Shown one piece after another: positions 6,518-13,256 of a stretch of DNA of 14,241 nucleotides (the stretch's first letter is position 1; the number at the start of each line of letters is the position of its first letter). The notes under the pieces were generated by a model. The model was not told the origin of the DNA and did not search any database. It saw only the letters and a program-made list of their open reading frames with translations. The stretch is from JBFEUI01 sp041547565. GTDB lineage: Bacteria > Pseudomonadota > Gammaproteobacteria > Thiohalomonadales > Thiohalomonadaceae. Position numbers and translations under genes: made by a program. The DNA is taken from the NCBI GenBank assembly GCA_041547565.1, contig JBFEUI010000073.1, positions 1 through 14,241 on the forward strand, given 5' to 3'.

Positions 6518-6789
6518 CCACTTTTTAATTATGCGTATGGGCCCGGAAAATGGGGTAGGGTGCAGGGCCGTCGCCAGGGGGCCGGGCGTCCAAATTTTGT
6601 CAAATAACCCAACACACTATCCCCTAAATCTGCGAAAATCTGTCTACTGTTTCCCATTTTTATATCCCATACCGAAATAATCACCGGGAATTTAGACGTA
6701 AGTATCTGTAACATATAACAGTTTCAACCACGCCAGGCAAGTTGGGCCGCATGGTTTGAGTCACAGGTCAGCATGGAAAGTGAGGTGTT
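6518..6789. promoter_or_regulatory. Divergent crp / OsmC-like control region
   Basis: A 272-base A/T-rich spacer separates the two divergent genes. On the + strand TTTAGA (6691-6696), 17 bases and TATAAC (6714-6719) form a plausible sigma70-type promoter for the OsmC-like gene, about 70 bases before its ATG. On the - strand a TTGACA (complement of 6599-6604) is followed by G/C-rich sequence without a good -10, so the crp promoter is not clear. The crp leader has a hairpin-forming G/C-rich island at about 6540-6590. I found no convincing TGTGA-N6-TCACA Crp site. Confidence 0.45.
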
Positions 6790-7209
6790 ATGAAAGCGCG
6801 TATCAAGTGGGTCGAGGACGTCACCTTTGTGGGTGAGTCGGGCAGTGGTCACGCCGTGGTTATGGATGGCCCACCCGATATGGGCGGGCGCAACCTGGGC
6901 GTACGGCCGATGGAGATGCTGCTGCTGGGCATGGGCGGCTGCACCAGCTTCGATGTGGTGCATATCCTGAAAAAGTCGCGCCAGCTGGTGACAGACTGCG
7001 TGGCCGAACTCTCGGCCGAACGGGCCGACAGTGAACCCAAGGTATTCACCCGTATCCACGTGCACTTTATCGTCAAGGGTCGGGAACTGAATGAAAACAA
7101 GGTGCGCAAGGCGGTGGAACTGTCGGCCGACAAGTACTGTTCGGCCTCCATCATGCTGGGCAGTGCCGGGGTGGCGATTAGCCACGATTTTGAGATCATC
7201 GCGGAGTAA
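6790..7209 (+). CDS. OsmC/YhfA-like family protein
   Basis: This 139-residue protein has the OsmC fold pattern: an N-terminal beta segment, RPMEMLLLGMGGCTSFDVVHIL with the first redox Cys51, and SADKYCSASIM with the second Cys117. Members that reduce hydroperoxides use such a cysteine pair. This gene is of the YhfA-like subgroup, whose substrate is not known to me, so peroxidase activity is inferred. ATG 6790 follows TGAGGTG. It lies between crp and speD, a placement shared with Pseudomonas, where crp, an OsmC-like gene and speD are neighbours. Confidence 0.85.
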   Translation: MKARIKWVEDVTFVGESGSGHAVVMDGPPDMGGRNLGVRPMEMLLLGMGGCTSFDVVHILKKSRQLVTDCVAELSAERADSEPKVFTRIHVHFIVKGRELNENKVRKAVELSADKYCSASIMLGSAGVAISHDFEIIAE

Positions 7210-7259
7210 ACGCTGGTAGAATTGCAGGACCTTTAGGATGTGTTGGGGCATCTTGCTGT

Positions 7260-7290
7260 CAGGGAGCCGGCGCCCCCTGGCCTACTGTTT
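7260..7290 (+). terminator. Possible weak terminator between the OsmC-like gene and speD
   Basis: A G/C-rich hairpin CAGGG (7260-7264) / CCCTG (7275-7279) is followed after about ten bases by TTTT. The stem is short and the T-run distant, so this could be a partial terminator or processing site, or nothing. Confidence 0.25.
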
Positions 7291-7317
7291 TAATTGCATG
7301 TGTTGGAGTAACCGGTT

Positions 7318-8142
7318 GTGGTGAAGCAAAGAAAACTGAAGCTGCATGGATTTAACAATCTGACCAAGACGCTGAGCTTCAATATCTACGATATCTGTTA
7401 CACGCAGACTGATGCGCAGCAGCAACAGTACATCGAGTATATCGATGAGGAGTACAATGCCGAGCGTCTTACTGCCATTCTTACCGAGGTGGCAAATATC
7501 ATCGGTGCCAATATCCTGAATATTGCCCATCAGGATTACGAGCCGCAGGGTGCCAGTGTCACCATGCTGATCTCGGAGGAGCCGGTGCTCTCCGAGAAAC
7601 TGTCCGAGCAGTTGGCCAAAACCGAGGAGCCCGGCCCGCTGCCCGAATCGGTGGTCGGTCACCTGGACAAGAGTCACATCACGGTGCACACCTATCCGGA
7701 GAGTCATCCGCAAAACGGCATCAGTACCTTCCGGGCGGATATCGACGTGTCGACCTGCGGGCGTATCTCACCGCTCAGGGCGCTGAATTTCCTGATACAC
7801 AGCTTTGAGTCGGATATTGTGATCATGGACTACCGGGTGCGTGGTTTCACCCGCGATGTGAAGGGCAAAAAACACTTTATGGATCACAAGATAAACTCGA
7901 TTCAGAACTATATTGCCAAGGATACCCAGCAGCTCTACGAGATGATTGATGTCAACGTCTACCAGGAGAACATCTTCCACACCAAGATGATGCTCAAGCA
8001 GTTCGACACCGACGATTACCTGTTCGGTGTGGATGCCGATGATCTGCCCAGGAGCGAAGTGAATAAAATCAATAAATATGTAAAGCGGGAGATGCTGGAG
8101 ATCTTCTACGGGCGCAATATGTCGAAAATCCCGGGCTGCTAA
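7318..8142 (+). CDS. speD: S-adenosylmethionine decarboxylase proenzyme (pyruvoyl type)
   Basis: This 274-residue proenzyme is collinear with the 264-residue E. coli SpeD. It cuts itself between Lys118 and Ser119 in LDKSHITVHTYPESHP to give a pyruvoyl group, then decarboxylates S-adenosylmethionine to supply aminopropyl groups for spermidine. Cys147 in DVSTCG matches the conserved active-site Cys. ESDIVIMDYRVRGFTRDVKG and VNVYQENIFHTKM are typical. The start is a GTG; GGAG (7305-7308) lies nine bases before GTG 7318, which I prefer to the next codon, also GTG (7321). speE is not in the window. Confidence 0.96.
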   Translation: MVKQRKLKLHGFNNLTKTLSFNIYDICYTQTDAQQQQYIEYIDEEYNAERLTAILTEVANIIGANILNIAHQDYEPQGASVTMLISEEPVLSEKLSEQLAKTEEPGPLPESVVGHLDKSHITVHTYPESHPQNGISTFRADIDVSTCGRISPLRALNFLIHSFESDIVIMDYRVRGFTRDVKGKKHFMDHKINSIQNYIAKDTQQLYEMIDVNVYQENIFHTKMMLKQFDTDDYLFGVDADDLPRSEVNKINKYVKREMLEIFYGRNMSKIPGC

Positions 8143-8160
8143 AATACGGAGAAGATTGAG

Positions 8161-8191
8161 GTAGGCCGGACATGGCGAAGCGCTGTCCGGC
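8161..8191 (+). repeat. REP-like hairpin between speD and coq7
   Basis: GTAG at 8161-8164 is followed by stem GCCGGACA (8165-8172) / TGTCCGGC (8184-8191), with an inner GCG/CGC pairing in the loop. Tetranucleotide plus hairpin matches the REP layout, and the stem looks much like an enterobacterial REP. It is a single unit, unlike the pair at 4801, and sits 18 bases before the coq7 start. Confidence 0.65.
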
Positions 8192-8209
8192 AAAACGGAA
8201 ATTTTTATT

Positions 8210-8854
8210 ATGAATGAACGCCACTACAGTAAACTCGATACGCTGATGATGAGCCTGGATACCGGTCTGCGTACCGTCTTCGGTAGGCCGATACTGACGG
8301 AACGGCCCAACCCATCGGATGCACAGCCGGAAGCGGGTCTGAGTGATGAGGAGAAAGACCTGGCCGGTCGCCTGATGCGCATCAACCATGCCGGCGAGGT
8401 CTCTGCCCAGGGGCTGTACCAGGGGCAGGCACTGACCGCGAGTCTGCCCGAGGTGCGCGAGAAGATGGAGCGGGCGGCGCTGGAGGAGAACGACCACCTG
8501 GAGTGGTGCGAGCGGCGCGCCAAAGAGATGGGTACGCATGTCAGTTACCTCAACCCGTTCTGGTATGCCGGTTCGCTGGCCATCGGCGCCCTGGCCGGTT
8601 TCGCCGGTGACAAGTGGAGCCTGGGCTTTGTGGTGGAGACGGAAAACCAGGTGGTCAAACACCTGGACAGCCATCTTGAGCGCCTGCCGGAGCACGACGC
8701 GAAAAGCCGCGCCATCCTCGAGCAGATGAAGGACGATGAAGGCAATCACGCCACCATGGCGTTGCACGCAGGCGGTGCCGAACTGCCGCTGCCGGTGAAG
8801 GGGTTGATGCGCATGACCTCGAAGTTGATGACGAAGACGGCGTATTGGATTTAA
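8210..8854 (+). CDS. coq7: Coq7-type ubiquinone biosynthesis hydroxylase (di-iron)
   Basis: This 214-residue carboxylate-bridged di-iron hydroxylase carries out the late ring hydroxylation in ubiquinone synthesis, the job done by UbiF in E. coli. Iron ligands are visible: Glu63 in NHAGEVSAQ, Glu93 and His96 in LEENDHLEWC, Glu145 in VETENQVV, and Glu177 and His180 in DDEGNHA. The segment around 113-134 is hydrophobic, as in members that attach to the membrane. ATG 8210 has no clear Shine-Dalgarno; the preceding bases are A/T-rich after the REP hairpin. From memory, coq7 follows speD in Pseudomonas as well. Confidence 0.95.
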   Translation: MNERHYSKLDTLMMSLDTGLRTVFGRPILTERPNPSDAQPEAGLSDEEKDLAGRLMRINHAGEVSAQGLYQGQALTASLPEVREKMERAALEENDHLEWCERRAKEMGTHVSYLNPFWYAGSLAIGALAGFAGDKWSLGFVVETENQVVKHLDSHLERLPEHDAKSRAILEQMKDDEGNHATMALHAGGAELPLPVKGLMRMTSKLMTKTAYWI

Positions 8855-8862
8855 ATTAAGCC

Positions 8863-8970
8863 AGATACAAGATAAAAGAGAAAAGTCAAAAGGTATGGGC
8901 CGTTGCAATGCAGGGGCGTGGTCGGCCACGTTGTCATTTTGTTGTATCTTTTAATTTGTAACTTGTATCT
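8863..8970. repeat. Family B palindromic element, copy B1 (coq7/glcF-like)
   Basis: It starts AGATACAAG (8863-8871) then ATAAAAGAGAAAAG, and ends with CTTGTATCT (8962-8970). The - strand from 8970 reads AGATACAAGTTACAAATTAA then AAGATACAAC. The middle is G/C-rich with CGTGG/CCACG. Its right end runs into the 3' end of the convergent glcF-like gene and encodes the last residues of that protein. Confidence 0.8.
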
Positions 8971-10177
8971 GTTTTTCAAGTAACACAACCGGGTGCATTA
9001 CCGCTATCTCGATACCCTTTTCTGCGGCACCCGCGGCCAGATGACGCGCACACCCGGCATTGGAACTGAGCAATACCCTTGCCCCGCTCTTTTCCAGGGC
9101 ATCAAGCTTCGGTGTGCGTAACTGTGCGGCCGTTTCAGGGTGGTTCAACATGTAGTCGCCGGCAGCGCCGCAGCACTGGCCGCCCGCATCCAGTTCAATC
9201 AAATCAATTTCGGGAATTTTCCGCAGCAGTTCGGCGGGCGCATCTGCCGCCTTGAGGACATTACGCAGGGTACAGGGCGTGTGCAGGGCGATGCGCTGCT
9301 GCAGCGGTTTCCACGGGAGGGGGGCAGGCCATTCACAGTGTCGGAGAAAATCGCAAATATCGACGACCTTGTCCCTGGCATGTAGCGGCGACTCATATTC
9401 CTGCAGACGGGCACCGCAACCGCTGTTGAAACTGATAATGGCCTCGATATCCAGATGGGCGAAAGCTTCAAAATTTTGCCGTTGCAGTTGATGTGCTGTT
9501 TTTGCATCGCCGCGTTGGACGGCGAGGGCGCCGCAGCATACCTGTCGCTGCGGACTGTGGACATCATAGCCGAGTAGATTGAGCAGCCGGATCGCCGACC
9601 AGGCGGTTGCCGGTTCCAGCAGTTCGGCACTGCAGCCGTGAAACAGCGCAACGCTGCCCCGCTTCTGGCCGATTGCCGGAGAAAAGGCGGGCGGGGCGGG
9701 AGCGTTTTTCTCATTCGGTAACAGAGCGTCGAATTTTCCGAGTGTTGAATTGCCGGCAGGTTTTATGAAGCGGCGCAGGCGGCTCTGACGATAAAGCTGC
9801 AGCAGTTTGTACACTGCCGGTGCAAGGTAACCGCTTCGCTCGAGCAGGTAGTGGCTGAGACGGGTTGACGCCGGAGGCGGTGGTACCGCCTTTTTTTCCG
9901 CAAGGAGTCGTATCGCATTGTCGCGGATTTTTCCGTAGCGAACATGCGAGGGGCACATTGCCTCGCAGGCGCGGCAACCGAGACAGTTGTCGAGGTGTTC
10001 GAGCAGTGCGCTGTCCGCTTCCAGCGCGCCGGAGGCCATACCCTGGATCAGGGCAATGCGGCCGCGGGGTGATTCGGCCTCTGTTTCGTGGAGCACGAAG
10101 GTAGGGCAGTGCGGCAGGCACAGCCCGCACATTACACAGCGGTCGGTATCGGACAGAATTTTGGAAGTGAGAGACAA
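8951..10177 (-). CDS. glcF: Iron-sulfur (CCG-domain) oxidoreductase subunit, GlcF-like
   Basis: This 408-residue protein has two 4Fe-4S motifs, Cys14/17/20/24 (CVMCGLCLPHCP) and Cys65/68/71/75 (CLGCRACEAMCP), with SPRGR between them, as in GlcF. Two cysteine-rich CCG repeats follow: HGCSAELLE with QVCCGALAVQRGD, then HTPCTLRN with GGQCCGAAGDY. Known relatives are the electron-transfer subunit of glycolate oxidase (GlcF), LutA-like and HdrD-like proteins. No glcD or glcE is in the window, so the partner is unknown and the symbol is tentative. The start is a TTG at 10177; the first ATG lies inside the first cluster motif and cannot be the start. Both the TTG and the C-terminal codons (QIQVTN-stop) lie within family B repeats, and no Shine-Dalgarno is visible. 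Confidence 0.75.
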   Translation of the reverse strand: MSLTSKILSDTDRCVMCGLCLPHCPTFVLHETEAESPRGRIALIQGMASGALEADSALLEHLDNCLGCRACEAMCPSHVRYGKIRDNAIRLLAEKKAVPPPPASTRLSHYLLERSGYLAPAVYKLLQLYRQSRLRRFIKPAGNSTLGKFDALLPNEKNAPAPPAFSPAIGQKRGSVALFHGCSAELLEPATAWSAIRLLNLLGYDVHSPQRQVCCGALAVQRGDAKTAHQLQRQNFEAFAHLDIEAIISFNSGCGARLQEYESPLHARDKVVDICDFLRHCEWPAPLPWKPLQQRIALHTPCTLRNVLKAADAPAELLRKIPEIDLIELDAGGQCCGAAGDYMLNHPETAAQLRTPKLDALEKSGARVLLSSNAGCARHLAAGAAEKGIEIAVMHPVVLLEKQIQVTN

Positions 10178-10314
10178 GTTACAAGATACAAGTTAAAAGA
10201 AAAACCATGGATGTTGGGTGGCAATCACGGTGATGGCAACACCATGTTAGAATGAAGCAAAATCATACAGGATTACTCTTGTACCTTGTATCTTTATTCT
10301 TTTCTCTTGTATCT
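10173..10314. repeat. Family B palindromic element, copy B2 (divergent spacer)
   Basis: The left arm is AGACAAGTTACAAGATACAA then GTTAAAAGAAAAA. The right arm, read on the - strand from 10314, is AGATACAAGAGAAAAGAATA then AAGATACAAGG. The centre has a second palindrome, CATGG (10206-10210) and GTTG (10213-10216) facing CAAC (10237-10240) and CCATG (10242-10246). It fills the spacer of two divergent genes, overlapping the TTG start of one and ending eight bases before the ATG of the other, so their promoters must lie in or beside it. Confidence 0.8.
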
Positions 10315-10321
10315 ATATAGA

Positions 10322-11038
10322 ATGCCCGACGACGTCTATTTTGCACAACTTCACAGCCGCCACCTGTACGACGGTCTGGAAGAGGATATCTGTGTCGGTG
10401 AGGAACTGCTGATCCCCGGGCCAGCGGGCAACATCGAGGTGCTGACAACCTGCCCCGACTGTTACCAGGGTGACCTGCCAATTGCAGTGATCTGCCACCC
10501 GCATCCGCTCTACGGCGGCAGCATGCGCAACAAGGTGGTCCATATCCTGGCGCAAACCTTCAACCAGATGGGCATGCTGAGTGTCACCTTCAACTTCCGT
10601 GGCGTCGGCAAGAGCCAGGGACGTTACGATGAAGGTCGGGGTGAGTCGGATGACCTGCTCAGTGTGGTGAGCTATTTTCGTGAGCGTTATCCACGTGCGC
10701 CGCTGTGGCTGGCCGGTTTTTCGTTCGGCTCCTACGTGGCCCTGCGCGCCCACCGGGCGGCGGGGGCCGAGCGCCTGTTGCTGGTGGCCCCTCCGGTGCG
10801 CATGTTCGACTACGACGAGCTGCCCGAGGTGACAATCCCCTGGCTGGTGGTGCAGGGGGGCAAGGATGAGATCACCGCTCCCGAGGCGGTATCGAGCTGG
10901 GTGGCGGCGCGTCCCACCCGGCCGGTCTATCGCTGGCTGGCCGATGCCGATCACTTCTTCCACGGCCGCCTTAACCGCTTGCGCGAGGCGGTGATTAACA
11001 TCTGGTCGGATGCGGTGGCGTCCGGGGCTGAAAAATGA
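10322..11038 (+). CDS. Alpha/beta hydrolase (COG2945-like)
   Basis: I chose ATG 10322 (238 residues). A longer reading from TTG 10286 would only add residues encoded by repeat B2. The family segment is ICHPHPLYGGSMRNKVVH (57-74), followed by FNFRGVGKSQG, the nucleophile elbow G132-F-S134-F-G136, an Asp182 in VVQGGKDE and His211 in DADHFFHGRL. This gives a full Ser-Asp-His triad and a cytoplasmic serine hydrolase of unknown substrate. There is no clear Shine-Dalgarno. Its stop overlaps the ATG of the ABC ATPase (ATGA, 11035-11038), so the hydrolase and the exporter are probably translated together. Confidence 0.88.
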   Translation: MPDDVYFAQLHSRHLYDGLEEDICVGEELLIPGPAGNIEVLTTCPDCYQGDLPIAVICHPHPLYGGSMRNKVVHILAQTFNQMGMLSVTFNFRGVGKSQGRYDEGRGESDDLLSVVSYFRERYPRAPLWLAGFSFGSYVALRAHRAAGAERLLLVAPPVRMFDYDELPEVTIPWLVVQGGKDEITAPEAVSSWVAARPTRPVYRWLADADHFFHGRLNRLREAVINIWSDAVASGAEK

Positions 11039-11952
11039 GCACGGCAGTGGTAGTGGCGAAGGGCTTGACCAAACGTTACGGTGGCCAGCGCGTGGTCGAC
11101 GGTATCGAGCTGGAGGTACGGCAGGGTGAGTGTTTCGGACTGCTTGGCCCCAATGGGGCCGGCAAGACCACGACCCTGCGCATGCTGCTGGGGATGACGC
11201 TGCCCGATGGCGGGGAGCTCGAGGTGCTGGGGCACGGGGTGCCGCAACAGGCACGGCCGATGCGCAGGCAGCTGGGTGTGGTGCCGCAGCAGGACAGCCT
11301 CGATCCCGACTTCACCGTGAGTGAGAACCTGCGCACCTATGCCAGCTACTTCGGCCTGTCCGGCCGCGTGCTGGAGCAGCGTATCGATGAATTGCTCGCC
11401 TTTGCCAATCTTGAGCACAAGAGTGGCGCACGTATTGATGCCCTGTCCGGGGGGATGAAACGCCGCCTCACCCTGGCGCGGGCCCTGATCAACGATCCGG
11501 CCCTGGTGGTGCTGGACGAGCCGACCACCGGTCTGGACCCGCAGGCACGCCAGGTCATCTGGCAGCGCCTGCGCAGCCTGCTCAACGAGGGGCGCACCCT
11601 GATTATGACCACCCATTATATGGAGGAGGCGCAGCGCCTGTGTGACCGCCTGGCGATCATGGACCACGGCAGGATACTCGATGTCGGTTCGCCGGCGGAG
11701 CTGATCGCGCGCCACATCGAACCGCATGTGATCGAGGTGCATGGCGAGGGGCTGGATGCCTGGTACGGACAGCAGGGCCGGGCCCTGGCCGTGCGCAGCG
11801 AGCGGGTGGGTGAAACCCTGTTTTGCTATGCCCGGGACGAGCGCCGGCTGGTCGACTCGCTGTGTGAGCAGCCGCAGCTGCAGTTCATGAGCCGCCCGGC
11901 CGACCTGGAGGACGTGTTTCTCAAGCTGACCGGGCGTGACCTGCGGGAGTAG
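11035..11952 (+). CDS. ABC exporter ATP-binding protein (NodI-like)
   Basis: This 305-residue ATPase has Walker A GPNGAGKTT (38-46), Q-loop Gln85 in VVPQQDSLD, signature LSGGMKRR (137-144), Walker B LVVLDE with Glu162, D-loop GLDP, and H-loop His194 in TTHYMEEA. Stretches such as ECFGLLGPNGAGKTT, DFTVSENL and RRLTLARALINDP are close to NodI, the ATPase of ABC-2 type exporters. The substrate cannot be told. Start ATG 11035 overlaps the hydrolase stop; the permease follows four bases after the stop. Confidence 0.94.
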   Translation: MSTAVVVAKGLTKRYGGQRVVDGIELEVRQGECFGLLGPNGAGKTTTLRMLLGMTLPDGGELEVLGHGVPQQARPMRRQLGVVPQQDSLDPDFTVSENLRTYASYFGLSGRVLEQRIDELLAFANLEHKSGARIDALSGGMKRRLTLARALINDPALVVLDEPTTGLDPQARQVIWQRLRSLLNEGRTLIMTTHYMEEAQRLCDRLAIMDHGRILDVGSPAELIARHIEPHVIEVHGEGLDAWYGQQGRALAVRSERVGETLFCYARDERRLVDSLCEQPQLQFMSRPADLEDVFLKLTGRDLRE

Positions 11953-11956
11953 CTGG

Positions 11957-12775
11957 ATGGACGGATTGAGACAGCTCGCCATGGCCCCGCTGCAACTGTT
12001 GCAGGACCTGTTTGCCCTGCGCTGGTACCCGGTATGGCGGCGCAATGTGCGGGTGTGGCGCAAACTGGCCGGGCCGGCGTTGATCGGCAATATCGGTGAG
12101 CCGTTGCTCTACCTGTTTGCCCTCGGTTACGGTCTTGGCCAACTGGTCGGCGAGGTCGGCGGGCTGGACTACATCACCTTTCTCGCCTCCGGCTTTATCT
12201 GTGCCAGCGCCATGAATACGGCCAGCTTCGAGGGGACCTACTCCGCCTTTACCCGCATGACCGTGCAGGAGACCTGGAACTCCATGCTCTATACCCCGCT
12301 GAGCGTGAACGACATCTTGTTCGGTGAGGTGTTCTGGGGCGCGACCAAGAGCCTGCTCAGTGCCACCATGATTATTATCGTTGCCAGCCTGATGGGCGCG
12401 GTGCACGGCTGGGCGGCACTGTGGGCGCTGCCGGTGGCGCTTCTCACCGGCGCCTGCTTTACCGCCATGGCGTTGGTGGTGACAGCGGTGTCGCGCAGTT
12501 ATGACTTCTTCCTCTACTACTTCACCCTGCTGCTGACCCCGATGCTGCTGTTCAGCGGCGTGTTCTTCCCCCTCGACGGCATGCCCGGCTCACTGCAGCA
12601 GGCCTCAGCCATGCTGCCGCTGACCCACGCCATCGCCGTGGTGCGTCCGCTGGTGACCGGCCAGCCGCTCGGTACCCTGGCAGATGTATCGCTGCATATC
12701 GCAGTGTTGCTGGGCTACGGACTGGCGGCGCTGTCCATCGCCTCGGTACTGATAGGGCGGTATCTACATCGGTAA
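11957..12775 (+). CDS. ABC-2 type exporter permease (NodJ-like)
   Basis: This 272-residue membrane protein has about six hydrophobic segments: near residues 36-60 (LIGNIGEPLLYLFALGYGLG), 66-85, 114-140, 148-172, 177-202 and the C-terminal 242-270. TFLASGFICASAMNTASFEG is typical of NodJ-like permeases. It would form the channel for the ATPase encoded just upstream. I prefer ATG 11957 because GGGAG (11945-11949) lies seven bases before it; a GTG at 11936 would overlap the ATPase further. The last 13 codons and the stop lie in the first unit of a 106-base tandem repeat, so this gene end exists in further copies downstream. Confidence 0.92.
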   Translation: MDGLRQLAMAPLQLLQDLFALRWYPVWRRNVRVWRKLAGPALIGNIGEPLLYLFALGYGLGQLVGEVGGLDYITFLASGFICASAMNTASFEGTYSAFTRMTVQETWNSMLYTPLSVNDILFGEVFWGATKSLLSATMIIIVASLMGAVHGWAALWALPVALLTGACFTAMALVVTAVSRSYDFFLYYFTLLLTPMLLFSGVFFPLDGMPGSLQQASAMLPLTHAIAVVRPLVTGQPLGTLADVSLHIAVLLGYGLAALSIASVLIGRYLHR

Positions 12776-12990
12776 AGATAGGGCGGGCCGTGCCCGCCTC
12801 GCAGCCGGCGCCCACGGGGCGCCCTATAGCGTGTGCGGGTTCATCGCCCCCGTGCTGATACGACGGTATCTGCATCGGTAAAGATAGGGCGGGCCGTGCC
12901 CGCCTCGCAGCCGGCGTCCACGGGGCACCCTATAGCGTGTGCGAGTTCATCACCTAGGTACTAATAGGGCGTTATTTGCATCGGCAAGAT
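12736..12990 (+). repeat. 106-base tandem repeat made of the permease 3' end plus a REP-like palindrome
   Basis: Units start at 12736, 12842 and 12948 with an exact 106-base period; the third stops after about 43 bases. Each begins with the permease tail. Unit 1 reads ...VLIGRYLHR-stop, unit 2 reads ...VLIRRYLHR-stop, and unit 3 has an early TAG and lacks the final stop. In units 1 and 2 the tail is followed by a palindrome: outer TAGGGCG / CGCCCTA, inner GGCGGGC-CGT-GCCCGCC and GGCGCCC-ACG-GGGCGCC. In unit 2 the last hairpin and the outer stem have mismatches. The palindrome resembles REP-type repeats of Gammaproteobacteria. Confidence 0.85.
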
Positions 12991-12991
12991 T

Positions 12992-13092
12992 AGATACAAG
13001 TTTCAAGAGCAAATATACAAGGCATAGTGTGTCCCATGGGCGCCAAGGCCGTTTTTTATTACTTTTCTCCTGTATCTTGAACACTTGTATCT
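12992..13092. repeat. Family B palindromic element, copy B3
   Basis: The left end is AGATACAAGTTTCAAGAGCA and continues with ATATACAAGG. The right arm, read on the - strand from 13092, is AGATACAAGTGTTCAAGATA then CAGGAGAAAAG. The centre has CCCATGGG. It ends eleven bases before the -35 box of the small RNA promoter. Confidence 0.78.
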
Positions 13093-13102
13093 GCTTTTCT
13101 TG

Positions 13103-13131
13103 TTGACACAGTCTAAGAACGTAAGTATATT
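13103..13131 (+). promoter_or_regulatory. Consensus sigma70-type promoter
   Basis: A perfect -35 box TTGACA (13103-13108), a 17-base spacer and a TATATT -10 box (13126-13131) make this the best promoter match in the window. The start point should be near 13138-13139. It points away from the ABC operon toward two terminators within 115 bases. Confidence 0.7.
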
Positions 13132-13183
13132 AGCAATTACTGATTCATGACTGACTTCCCAACGGCATGGATCTTCAGACTCC

Positions 13184-13208
13184 TCCATCCTCCTTTGGTG
13201 GATTTTTT
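13184..13208 (+). terminator. First terminator-like hairpin of the candidate small RNA
   Basis: Stem TCCATC (13184-13189) / GGTGGA (13197-13202) with one T-G wobble, loop CTCCTTT, followed at once by six T (13203-13208). The stem is short, so termination may be partial. Confidence 0.45.
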
Positions 13209-13211
13209 GCA

Positions 13212-13245
13212 GGCGCGGCACTCCCCCCTTAGCCGCGCCTTTTTT
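13212..13245 (+). terminator. Strong Rho-independent terminator
   Basis: A perfect 8-base G/C stem GGCGCGGC (13212-13219) / GCCGCGCC (13232-13239) is followed by TTTTTTATT. It lies about 145 bases before rplM and 440 bases after the ABC permease, so it fits the local promoter at 13103 best. Confidence 0.85.
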
Positions 13246-13256
13246 ATTTCTGATTC

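Larger units (their letters stand above)
13139..13245 (+). ncRNA. Candidate small RNA of about 107 nt with anti-Shine-Dalgarno loops
   Basis: The predicted transcript runs from the promoter at 13103-13131 to a strong terminator at 13212-13245. Possible structure: ATGGA / TCCAT in the 5' half (13168-13188), then TCCATC (13184-13189) / GGTGGA (13197-13202) with loop CTCCTTT and T6, then the terminator stem with loop ACTCCCCCCTTA. The first two hairpins share bases and exclude each other. The loops are complementary to AAAGGAG and to a G-rich Shine-Dalgarno, a known feature of several unrelated regulatory RNAs. I do not recognise it as a known RNA family. It could instead be an rplM leader with premature termination. 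Confidence 0.5.

Noticed and set aside
6518..6789. Crp autoregulatory binding site
   Set aside because: I looked for TGTGA-N6-TCACA on both strands; only isolated half-sites such as GTCACA are present.
10286..10321. Upstream TTG start for the alpha/beta hydrolase
   Set aside because: The 12 extra residues (MYLYSFLLYLYR) are translated family B repeat and have no counterpart in the family; ATG 10322 suffices.
11936..11956. GTG start at 11936 for the ABC permease
   Set aside because: GGGAG at 11945-11949 is well placed for ATG 11957, and the seven extra residues would all be read from the ATPase end.
12552..12875. Open frame of 107 codons on - over the permease end
   Set aside because: It is the antisense of the permease and of G/C-rich tandem repeat units; the Arg/Pro/Ala-rich product is typical of a shadow frame.
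13003..13221. Open frame of 72 codons on - in the same region
   Set aside because: It is made of terminator stem, promoter and B3 sequence read backwards, with no sign of a protein family.
13139..13245. tRNA, tmRNA or 4.5S RNA at the candidate small RNA locus
   Set aside because: There is no cloverleaf, no CCA-type acceptor and no SRP tetraloop pattern; the secondary structure is short hairpins with T-runs.
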